Of a stretch of DNA of 43,631 bases, positions 35,708 to 43,631 are shown one piece after another. Every line of letters begins with the position of its first letter. The first letter of the stretch is position 1. The DNA is from Chloroflexota bacterium (GTDB taxonomy: Bacteria > Chloroflexota > UBA4733). The notes below the pieces were generated by a model that was not told the DNA's origin, made no database searches, and worked only from the letters and a program-made list of their open reading frames with translations. The DNA lies in contig JAMCRV010000093.1 in assembly GCA_023381555.1 (NCBI GenBank), positions 1-43,631 on the forward strand. The letters run 5' to 3'. A program made the position numbers and the translations under genes.

Positions 35708-36106
35708 TCAATGGCGGTCATCACGAAGCAGGCAGAGGGGAAAAGCTGGGATGCCCTCGAACTCTTCCAACTGGGCCAGCCGTGACCATCGCAGTGAAGC
35801 AGGTAAGCGGGTCAGGAGCTCCCAGATCGCTTCGTCGGTCATGTGGACGTCGTCGCGGCGGGCAGCGAAGCGCAACTGCAGCGCGTCGTCTTCTCTAGCG
35901 CGAAACGCTGTTTCGTCTAGCCCCTCTTCCAGGGCGGCTACTAGGCGCAGGTGGGTGGCGCTTGCCGCAGAGCGGGCCATTGCCAGCGCCTGGCCCTCGC
36001 CGCGTGGTCGTTCCATCCACAGGTCGATCCCCACTACTCGCCGCCGCCGACATGCTGCCCGCGTCGAGGCGCTCAGTTGGGTGCTGGGTCCGTCGAGGTT
36101 GTCCAT
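35708..36106 (-). CDS. Stand-alone homolog of the isocitrate dehydrogenase C-terminal domain
   Basis: About 132 residues from ATG 36106 with GGAG 6 nt upstream; longer starts up to 36166 exist. By eye it lines up with the last 115 or so residues of the adjacent icd product: RRVVGIDLWMER vs KELVGIDVFIDS, THLRLV vs PDLRLV, DALQLRF vs DHWRCRF, then exactly 21 residues to ELLTRL vs DLLSRL, and EEFEGIPAFPL vs FTFDGKAGFSL. No catalytic domain is attached. It ends 32 nt before icd on the same strand, so the two are probably co-transcribed. It could be a partner, regulator or decaying duplicate; function is unknown. Its 5' region abuts the IS remnant. Confidence 0.6.
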   Translation of the reverse strand: MDNLDGPSTQLSASTRAACRRRRVVGIDLWMERPRGEGQALAMARSAASATHLRLVAALEEGLDETAFRAREDDALQLRFAARRDDVHMTDEAIWELLTRLPASLRWSRLAQLEEFEGIPAFPLCLLRDDRH

Positions 36107-36153
36107 CGTGCGCTCCATCACATACGAACTGTAACTCAGCATATCGGGTTCGC

Positions 36154-36819
36154 AGACGGCGAGCAAGAATCGGGACTGCCGGTCAAGGACAATCAGCCCG
36201 CGCTGGAAGCCGGCATTGCCGGCGCTTTTTCCCCGCTGCTCGCGCTCACGCCTGATCCGACGGTGCCGCCGGTCCTGCCGATCTAGCGTAGCGCGCGTGG
36301 CAAGAGCGCGGCGCCACGCTTACCATCGCCGTGGATGCCCCGGCCAAGGCCCAGCACGGGCGCTTGGAACGGCGCATCCTCTGGGCGCTCGCTGATCCGG
36401 CCCAGAACGTCCGCGTGGGCGACATCGGTAGCCTCGGGGAGCCATGGTCGCACGTTCAGCAACTCTGCTTGATCGAGCGGCGGCGCATCCGCCAGACCAC
36501 CGGCGAGGTGGAGACGGAGGTCACCTACGCCGTCACCAGCCTCCCCAGCGACCGCGCGGACGCCACGGACTTGCTCGCCTTCGCGCGGAGCCATTGGGGC
36601 ATCGAGAAGAAGGTCCATGACGTCCGCGACGTCACCTTTGACGAGGATCGCTGCCACATCCGCGCCGGCGCCGCGCCCCAGGTCTTCGCCGCCTGCCGCA
36701 ATCTCGCTGTCGCCTTGCTCCGCCGCTGTCACCGTGGCAATATCGCCGCCGCCCTGCGCACGAACGTCAGCCGCCCCCACCGCGCCGTCCACCTCGTCTT
36801 CGCCCGCGGCCAACCCTGA
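36154..36819 (+). pseudogene. ISAs1-family transposase remnant (C-terminal part, frameshifted)
   Basis: Two frames make up the remnant. The first (about 36154-36286) reads LPVKDNQPALEAGIAGAFSPL, the VKxNQ block of ISAs1 DDE transposases, then hits a stop. The second (track ORF 36331-36819) reads HGRLERRILWAL, VTYAVTSLPSDRADATDLLAF, RSHWGIEKKVHDVRDVTFDEDRC, APQVFAACRNLAVALLRR and NVSRPHRAVHLVF, which is the family's C-terminal end. The N-terminal half is missing. GC content is high. Not functional. Confidence 0.88.
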
Positions 36820-36836
36820 GGTGATGAAATTGCCCT
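36820..36836 (+). repeat. Right terminal repeat of the ISAs1-type unit
   Basis: GGTGATGAAATTGCCCT directly after the transposase stop codon and directly before the right target copy. Confidence 0.75.
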
Positions 36837-36846
36837 CGTCTACACC
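36837..36846. repeat. Right copy of 10-bp target-site duplication
   Basis: CGTCTACACC, identical to 33712-33721. It is also the left arm of CGTCTACAC-N15-GTGTAGACG (36837-36869), so the insertion target was one arm of an inverted repeat, probably a transcript-end hairpin after lutBA. Confidence 0.75.
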
Positions 36847-36855
36847 TGACTAAGC

Positions 36856-36885
36856 TTGACGTGTAGACGGTGACACAGGTAGGAT
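36856..36885 (+). promoter_or_regulatory. Promoter of tRNA-Glu
   Basis: TTGACG (36856-36861), 18-nt spacer, TAGGAT (36880-36885); the start point would fall a few bases before the tRNA. The -35 overlaps the right arm of the inverted repeat next to the transposon. Confidence 0.6.
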
Positions 36886-36898
36886 GCCAGAGCGTCGG

Positions 36899-36972
36899 GC
36901 CCCCATCGTCTAGCGGCCTAGGACATCACCCTTTCAAGGTGGAGATCGCGGGTTCGAATCCCGCTGGGGGTA
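36899..36972 (+). tRNA. tRNA-Glu (anticodon TTC)
   Basis: 74 nt including the discriminator A. Acceptor GCCCCCA pairs with TGGGGGT, with a G-T pair at the end. The D-arm region is TCGTCTAGCGGCCTAGGA. The anticodon arm is TCACC-CTTTCAA-GGTGG with anticodon TTC. The T-arm is CGCGG-GTTCGAAT-CCCGC. No CCA is encoded. The 209 nt after it (to 37181) show no gene, terminator or second tRNA that I can support. Confidence 0.95.
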
Positions 36973-37181
36973 CTGCCACGCCGGTCAAGTGGTTGCCCTC
37001 TTCTGGAGGCACAGAGGTCCAGTCCCGCCTTCTGAGGGGGGCGGATCACTTGGTTGGCGCTCTAGAAACAGGAAACAGACGGTACCGGAGAGCACGCCTG
37101 AAGACCTGGCGCAGATTCGCGGTAACGAAGATGCTCGCCAGTCTGAGACGAACGGGCTAGTCCAGCGCTAGGCTCGTGAGT

Positions 37182-37463
37182 TTAGTAGTGGAAGCGTGCC
37201 TGTAAGAACTGGATCCGGTCCGCCTGGACCAGGTAGACCAGGCGGTGCTCCTGAGTCAGGCGGCGCGACCAGATATCCGGACCAAGGTGTTTCAGTGGCT
37301 CCGGCTTCCCGATGCCGCCAAAAGGGTCGCGCAGGATGGCTTCTATGAGCGTCAGCACGCGCAGAGCAACAGTGCGATTGGTCTCCACCCAGTAGGTGAG
37401 ATCCTCACGGAAGTCTGGTTGGAGCACGGCGTCCCGCTGCCGCAGTGAGGCCTTAGTCTCCAC
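37182..37463 (-). CDS. yoeB: Txe/YoeB family mRNA-interferase toxin
   Basis: 93 residues from GTG 37463; GTG 37427 (VLQPDFRED) is an alternative that matches the usual family length of about 85. The RelE-fold signature is almost canonical: FREDLTYWVETNRTVALRVLTLIEAILRDPF, GIGKPEPLKH, WSRRLTQEHRLVYLV and the C-terminal QARFHY with the catalytic His-Tyr. The toxin cuts mRNA on the ribosome. Its start lies inside the antitoxin 3' end, the usual overlap of this pair. One Asp-type variation (HLGPDIWSRR) is near the usual DLSGYWSRR position. Confidence 0.92.
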   Translation of the reverse strand: METKASLRQRDAVLQPDFREDLTYWVETNRTVALRVLTLIEAILRDPFGGIGKPEPLKHLGPDIWSRRLTQEHRLVYLVQADRIQFLQARFHY

Positions 37464-37734
37464 TCAGACCTAACTCTTCGCGGAGTTTCTCGACGGTGAT
37501 GACTTCCCCGGCACCCTGGCGCGCCTGCTCAATAGAGCGCAGCAGCCGCTCGGCATTCCGTGGCGAGCTGAGGAGATGGGCCGTCTCTTGGAGAGACGAC
37601 CATTCCTCTTCTGCCACCAGCACGACGGGTTGCTTACCACGCCGCTCGATCACCACGACCTCACGATCATTGACCGCCCGGTCAAGCAGTGCTGCGAGGT
37701 GTTCCCGCGCTTCGGTATAGCTCGTGCGCACCAT
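37453..37734 (-). CDS. yefM: Phd/YefM family antitoxin
   Basis: 93 residues from ATG 37734, which has GGGAG at good spacing; the track ORF start at 37857 lies beyond the promoter and is wrong. MVRTSYTEAREHLAALLDRAVNDREVVVIERRGKQPVVLVAEEEWSSL is the YefM/Phd DNA-binding and dimerisation domain. ETAHLLSSPRNAERLLRSIEQAR is the toxin-binding tail. It neutralises YoeB and represses its own promoter, which carries a TGTACA-type palindrome. Confidence 0.93.
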   Translation of the reverse strand: MVRTSYTEAREHLAALLDRAVNDREVVVIERRGKQPVVLVAEEEWSSLQETAHLLSSPRNAERLLRSIEQARQGAGEVITVEKLREELGLSGD

Positions 37735-37751
37735 GGTAGTTCTCCCTTTCC

Positions 37752-37785
37752 GTACAGATATACTGTACAGAACTGGGAGTAACAA
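37752..37785 (-). promoter_or_regulatory. yefM-yoeB promoter with overlapping operator
   Basis: On the minus strand TTGTTA (37785-37780), a 17-nt spacer and TATATC (37762-37757) form a good promoter. The perfect dyad GTACAG-TATAT-CTGTAC (37752-37768) covers the -10. TGTACA is the core hexamer bound by E. coli YefM-YoeB; here one half is TGTACA and the other CGTACA, with centres 13 bp apart. Confidence 0.72.
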
Positions 37786-37944
37786 CGCAAGTAGGAAAAA
37801 GGAGAGATCATGCGCACCACGCCGGCAACGTTGTCCCTGGCCGCCCGCATCCACCACCCACGCAGCCAGGATCGCTGCACAGTTTGAGAGGAATCAGCGC
37901 TGGCACACCCCAGTCGCCTCGCAGTGTTGTGCGTCAGTAGATTG

Positions 37945-39051
37945 CTACACGTGACCGGTGGCGTGGAGGACCCGCTGGTACGCTTCGAAAGTGGTAGCAG
38001 CGCACTGTTTCCATGTGAAAGTCGCCGAGCGCTGTGCCCCTGCTTCCGCAAGCTCCGCTCGCTGCGCCGGATTCGTGGCGAGCTGGACGATGGCTTCGGC
38101 GAAGCCGGCCGGTGATTCATTGCCAACGAGCAGACCAGCGCCTCCAACCAGCTCGACAAGCGCTGTGCCGCTTGTCGCGATGACAGGCGTTCGCGACACC
38201 ATGGCATCGAGCGTTGGTAGTGAGAAGCCTTCGTAGGCAGAGGTCGTGACGTAGAGATCAGCGGCCGCGTAGAACGCGGGAAGGAGATCGCCTGACACGC
38301 CGTCGAAAAAGCGCACCGGCAGGTTGGGATGCTGCTGAAGGGCAGTGAGCGAGAGCCGGCGCCAGCGTTCGCTGCCAGCTCGCCCGACACGCCAGAGTCG
38401 GAGCTTCACACCGAGTCGCTGTGCATCAGCCAGGGCGTCCAAGAGGAGTGGAATGCGCTTGCGTGGCAGCTCGCTCCCCACGTTGAGCAACGTGATGGCC
38501 TCGCTCTCCGCTTCGCTGCCGATGACTGGCGCCAGGCGTGCTACGGCTTCAGCCTTGCCCCACACTCTGGAGACAGTTGGGCCTTCCGGCGTCACCTGAA
38601 CTTGCTTGTCTGTCCAGCCCAACCGGCGCACGAGCGTATCCTTCGTGAACTGACTAGGCGTCAAGATGAGCTGGCTTTGCCGGCGCATGAGCAGCAATGC
38701 CATACGGAACAGAGTGCGGTCCAGGAGGGTCGAATGAGCCCGATCGTACCGGCAATAGAGAGCTCCAAGGTCGTGCACCGTGGTCACGATGGGTAGAGCT
38801 TGCCAGGTGCGCCCGGAGCGTGGCAGCGCTCTGTGCAAGTGCGACGAGAGCACGTGTGCGAGCTCTCCACCAGGAGCCGGTGCGAGCACGGGCAGCAGTG
38901 CCGAGAGGTCACGTCCCAGCACCTTCTTCCCTTGCCGGGAACCGATTCGCTCCGGTGTCACGCGGGAGCCGAGTGCTCGCAGGAGCTGCTGTTCATACTG
39001 CCCGGTTCCGCTGTGGGGATTGAGTGGCAGTCCGACGTAGGTCACGCGCAC
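37945..39051 (-). CDS. GT4-type glycosyltransferase (GT-B fold)
   Basis: 368 residues. The N-terminal half starts MRVTYVGLPLNPHSGTGQYEQQLLRAL, with the Gly-rich acceptor loop, and has VTTVHDLGALY. The C-terminal nucleotide-sugar half has LLNVGSELPRKRIPLLLDAL, VRFFDGVSGDLLPAFYAAADLYVTTSAYEGFSLPTLDAMVSRTPVIATSGTALVELVGGAGLLV, which is the EGFxLPxLEAM and GxAxLVGxAG pattern of GT4. The sugar and acceptor are unknown. It is cytoplasmic, with no membrane helix. GTG start with GGGGAG 7 nt before. The 123-nt gap to eda shows nothing clear. Confidence 0.85.
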   Translation of the reverse strand: MRVTYVGLPLNPHSGTGQYEQQLLRALGSRVTPERIGSRQGKKVLGRDLSALLPVLAPAPGGELAHVLSSHLHRALPRSGRTWQALPIVTTVHDLGALYCRYDRAHSTLLDRTLFRMALLLMRRQSQLILTPSQFTKDTLVRRLGWTDKQVQVTPEGPTVSRVWGKAEAVARLAPVIGSEAESEAITLLNVGSELPRKRIPLLLDALADAQRLGVKLRLWRVGRAGSERWRRLSLTALQQHPNLPVRFFDGVSGDLLPAFYAAADLYVTTSAYEGFSLPTLDAMVSRTPVIATSGTALVELVGGAGLLVGNESPAGFAEAIVQLATNPAQRAELAEAGAQRSATFTWKQCAATTFEAYQRVLHATGHV

Positions 39052-39174
39052 ATTGGAACTCCCCGGTGACCACTCCAGCCAAGCCTGCAGGGCGCTAGGC
39101 GCAAGGTGGGCTGGCTCGTCCTCTGACAGTGTAGCCGGAGTCTGGGAGACTGGTCTCGATAGTGTGGCACGGTG

Positions 39175-39840
39175 TCAGGGCCGGCGATTGCTGACCACAA
39201 TGGAGATGAAGCTGCGAGCGTTTTGAGTGATGGCTTCCCACTGCCCAGAGTTCACCAGCTCGGGCTTGACCAGGTTGCTGCCAACGGCTAGAGCGACGGC
39301 TCCGGCAGCTAGGAACTCCGCGGCGTTTTCGAGAGAGACTCCACCAGTGGGAACGATGCGGACCTGTGGAAGGGGAGCAAGAACCTCGCGGAGATAGCGA
39401 GGGCCACCCACGCTCGCCGGAAAGAGCTTGACCCAGTTCGCTCCAGCTTCCCATGCGGTGAGAATCTCAGTGGGTGAGAAGGCCCCACAGATGATTGCAA
39501 TCCCATAGCGACGGCAGAGCTCGATGGTAGAAAGGCGGAGAGTTGGCGTGACGACGAACTGTGCTCCGGCAGTGATCGCCGCGCGTGCACTCTCTGGATC
39601 GAGAACGGTGCCCGCGCCAATCAGCAGGCGATCGCCGTGGCTTGCAACAAGATTACCGATGACATCGATGGCATGGCGATTGGTCAGGGTGAATTCGACG
39701 CAGCGCACTCCACCTAACAGCAGGGCATCGGCCAGTTGCTGTGCGGAGCTCAAATCATCGAGGCGGACAACCGCAGTGATCCCCGTGTCTTCGATCCATG
39801 TGACGCTCGGTCGGTCCGCTTCGGAGAATTTATCTGCCAT
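39175..39840 (-). CDS. eda: KDPG/KHG aldolase
   Basis: 221 residues, class I TIM-barrel aldolase. ITAVVRLDDLSSAQQLADALLLGGVRCVEFTLTN carries the general-base Glu. LLIGAGTVLDPESARAAITAGAQFVVTP, ICGAFSPTEILTAWEAGANWVKLFPAS (Schiff-base Lys in VKLFPA) and VRIVPTGGVSLENAAEFLAAGAVALAVGSNLV follow. It cleaves 2-keto-3-deoxy-6-phosphogluconate into pyruvate and glyceraldehyde-3-phosphate. It lies 10 nt after the second kinase, as the last gene of the operon. Confidence 0.94.
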   Translation of the reverse strand: MADKFSEADRPSVTWIEDTGITAVVRLDDLSSAQQLADALLLGGVRCVEFTLTNRHAIDVIGNLVASHGDRLLIGAGTVLDPESARAAITAGAQFVVTPTLRLSTIELCRRYGIAIICGAFSPTEILTAWEAGANWVKLFPASVGGPRYLREVLAPLPQVRIVPTGGVSLENAAEFLAAGAVALAVGSNLVKPELVNSGQWEAITQNARSFISIVVSNRRP

Positions 39841-39850
39841 GCTTGCTCCC

Positions 39851-40820
39851 CTATCTCAGGACCTGACGTGCTCCGTGGGCGAGGAACTCGCTAAGCTCTT
39901 CGCGTGTGATGGTGCAAAACTCTCCTGGAATCGTATGTTTGAGTGCTGCAAGGGCAGCCCCTTGATTGAGTGCCAAGTGTAGGTCGTTTGTGAGCAAGCC
40001 GTCGATGAAGCCAGCAGCGAAGGCATCACCACCACCCAGCCGATCGGCGATCTCGAAGGAGATCAGCTGCGACCGATGGGTCCCTGCTCTTCCGGATGCC
40101 AGCGCGGCAATTGAGCCGCGCAATCCACCGTCTTCGCTGCGTTCTGTGAGGATCGTCCATTCGACGCCGAAGCGCCGGCAGAGTTCTTCAGCTGCAGCCT
40201 CCGGGGAGCCACGTAGATGGAAAAACGTCTCCAGCGCTTCCGCACTGGCAAACACTACCGAACAGTGCGGAAGCAAGCGCTCGTATGCTTGTGCCGCCTG
40301 GCTGGCGGACCACAATCGAGAGCGATAGTTGAGATCGAACGTGGTCGTGATCCCCTGTGAACGAGCAATACGCAAGGCGTGCTCTACCGTTGCGAGGCTT
40401 TCAGCGGACAGAGCCGCTGTGATGCCTGACGTGTGAAAGATGCGGCAAGTTGCGAGGACTACTTCCCATGCGACATCACGTGGATGCAACGTGCTCGCAG
40501 CGGAGCCAGCGCGGTCGTAGACGACTTGTGAAGGACGAGGCGCCAGGCCCTGTTCATAGAAGTAGAGCCCAAGACGCTCGCTAGACCACACCGTGTGCTC
40601 GACTTGGACGCCGTGCTCGCGCGCTGTGCTGGCGACGAGCCGTCCGAGAGGGGACGTCGGGAGCTTGGTGACGAAAGCGACACTCCTGCCGAGGTGGGCG
40701 AGGGCGGCAGCGACGTTCAGCTCTGAGCCGCCCACTACTACTTCAAACCTTGTTGCCGATTCGAGACGGCCGTAACCAGGAGGAGAAAGTCGCAGCATGG
40801 CTTCACCCAACGCCACAACC

Positions 40821-40828
<8 letters not shown>
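39851..40828 (-). CDS. PfkB family sugar kinase, KDG kinase type
   Basis: 325 residues. VVALGEAMLRLSPPGYGRLESATRFEVVVGGSELNVAAALAHLG is the typical KdgK opening. FDLNYRSRLW and FEIADRLGGGDAFAAGFIDGLL (anion hole and catalytic Asp, with GGGD instead of GAGD) complete the family. It probably phosphorylates 2-keto-3-deoxygluconate to KDPG for the aldolase next door. It overlaps the upstream kinase gene by 8 nt. Confidence 0.88.
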
Positions 40829-43056
<2,228 letters not shown>

Positions 43057-43091
43057 TCAGTGATACTGGTCCTCGCGCCGTGCGACGACGC

Positions 43092-43125
43092 AGGCAGTGT
43101 ACTGCCTCCCCGTAGCCATGGGCAA
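43092..43125 (-). promoter_or_regulatory. Promoter of the eno operon with a 16-bp palindromic operator
   Basis: On the minus strand TTGCCC (43125-43120), 18-nt spacer, TACACT (43101-43096). The perfect palindrome AGGCAGTGTACTGCCT (43092-43107) covers the -10. A repressor of the sugar-acid operon could bind here; no regulator gene is in view. Confidence 0.55.
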
Positions 43126-43149
43126 TTATGGACGGTGAGTGCCACCAGG

Positions 43150-43631
43150 TCAGGGAATCCAGCGCACCCCCTCTTGGGGTACAGGTGATGCTTCGTTCAA
43201 ACGTCCTCGGTGGTCGCGATCGATGAGCAGCCTCTGTATGCCGGCTGCAAACGTTACTTCGGAGTCATCGACCGGCTCGTAACCGATCACCTCACGGGCA
43301 TTGGCGATGCTCCAGAAGGCTCGCGTATTGTTGGAGATGCCGTAAAAGATCTGGAAGGGCACACCCCAGCGGTTGCGAATGTCTCCAGTCTCGATGCTCT
43401 TGACCACCAGTTGCTGGAAGTCCCGATCGCTGATCCAGGCGCCGAGATCGCGCCGGTAACCGACAGGGTTATCTTCAAAGGCCGTAGGTGAGATGAGGCG
43501 GGGAGCGCCGATGCGTAGCATCACGGCTTCTACTGGCCGGCCAGTGATGCCACTGGCATAGACAAAACCGAGCTGTTCGATGGCTATTTTCGCCCACCCG
43601 TACCAGTTGTCGGAATAGGGAGGATCCTCCG
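43150..43631 (-). CDS. NAD-dependent epimerase/dehydratase family, uronate dehydrogenase-like, 3' part
   Basis: About 160 residues; the 5' end is beyond the window. Read back past the track ATG, the frame continues with EDPPYSDNWYGWAKIAIEQLGFVYAS, giving the catalytic Tyr-x3-Lys of extended short-chain dehydrogenases. VEAVMLRIGAPR, GAWISDRDFQQLVVKSIET, FQIFYGISNNTRAFWSIANAREVIGYEPVDDSE match uronate dehydrogenase-like enzymes, which oxidise glucuronate or galacturonate to aldarolactones. The NAD loop is outside the window. A role in hexuronate breakdown fits the KDG/KDPG genes beside it. Confidence 0.8.
   Translation of the reverse strand, partial: EDPPYSDNWYGWAKIAIEQLGFVYASGITGRPVEAVMLRIGAPRLISPTAFEDNPVGYRRDLGAWISDRDFQQLVVKSIETGDIRNRWGVPFQIFYGISNNTRAFWSIANAREVIGYEPVDDSEVTFAAGIQRLLIDRDHRGRLNEASPVPQEGVRWIP

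Larger units (their letters stand above)
33722..36836. mobile_element. ISAs1-type transposable unit carrying an isocitrate dehydrogenase gene
   Basis: The segment is bounded on the left by AAGGGCTTAGCCATCACG and on the right by GGTGATGAAATTGCCCT. Reversed, the right end starts AGGGC and contains CATCAC at the same spacing as the left end (11 of 17 matches). A 10-bp direct repeat, CGTCTACACC, flanks it. An extra exact copy of the 17-bp right end lies at 33796-33812. An ISAs1-family transposase remnant fills the right part. The cargo between is icd, an ORF like the icd C-terminal domain, and a purK'/cpaF'-like remnant. The DNA is visibly GC-richer than its flanks. No complete transposase remains, so it should not move on its own. 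Confidence 0.7.

Noticed and set aside
35259-36134. 291-aa plus-strand ORF over icd
   Set aside because: It is antisense to the intact isocitrate dehydrogenase and the domain-like ORF, with no recognisable features.
36973-37181. Second tRNA or attachment site after tRNA-Glu
   Set aside because: There is no cloverleaf and no direct repeat of the tRNA 3' end in the gap.

Overview
The window looks like chromosomal DNA from a moderately GC-rich bacterium. The mix of genes (VanW-type proteins, type III pantothenate kinase, RNase J, LGFP-like secreted proteins, frequent GTG/TTG starts, very tight ATGA/GTGA gene overlaps) fits Chloroflexota, probably a Thermomicrobia/Sphaerobacter-like lineage. This is an inference from content; no database search was possible.

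Layout. The left edge (1-352, minus) is the 5' end of a mannonate-dehydratase-like (RspA/ManD) enolase-superfamily gene, facing away from a sulfide:quinone-reductase-like flavoprotein (663-1928). A minus-strand run (10424-2083) holds a decayed ABC-F ATPase, a secreted SGNH hydrolase, the glycolate oxidase genes glcD-glcE-glcF, a methylenetetrahydrofolate reductase and a methyltransferase. A plus-strand block (10872-14201) holds rfbB, coaX, coaBC and a tiny zinc-binding-type protein, ending in strong hairpins. A minus operon follows: RNase J, aminotransferase, gatB, and an RlmD/TrmA-type rRNA/tRNA methyltransferase. Beyond a divergent promoter lie a PP2C phosphatase, a small opposite-strand zinc-ribbon ORF and a palindrome-rich gap. 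Then comes a long plus-strand train: class-A beta-lactamase-like protein, VanW, yggS, proC, yggT, yggU, hisS, a lipoprotein, a 3-hydroxyacyl-CoA dehydrogenase, lutC and a fused lutB-lutA.

The most unusual region is 33.7-36.85 kb. A roughly 3.1 kb, GC-richer segment is bounded by ISAs1-type ends (imperfect terminal inverted repeats and an internal copy of the right end) and flanked by a 10-bp target duplication, CGTCTACACC. It carries an intact Thermus-type isocitrate dehydrogenase gene, a co-oriented upstream ORF that resembles a stand-alone copy of that enzyme's C-terminal domain, a purK'/cpaF'-like chimeric remnant, and a broken ISAs1 transposase. It inserted into the last codons of lutBA: removing the element with one target copy restores an ORF ending ...STPD-stop, and the present stop codon lies inside the element's left end.

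After a tRNA-Glu with its own promoter come a YoeB/YefM toxin-antitoxin pair with a TGTACA-type operator and a GT4 glycosyltransferase. Last is a minus-strand sugar-acid operon: enolase, two tandem PfkB (KDG-type) kinases and KDPG aldolase, with a 16-bp perfect palindrome over the promoter. A partial uronate-dehydrogenase-like gene sits at the right edge. Together the mannonate dehydratase, uronate dehydrogenase, KDG kinases and KDPG aldolase suggest hexuronate/aldonate breakdown through KDG/KDPG. The glc and lut genes suggest oxidation of glycolate and lactate-type 2-hydroxyacids.
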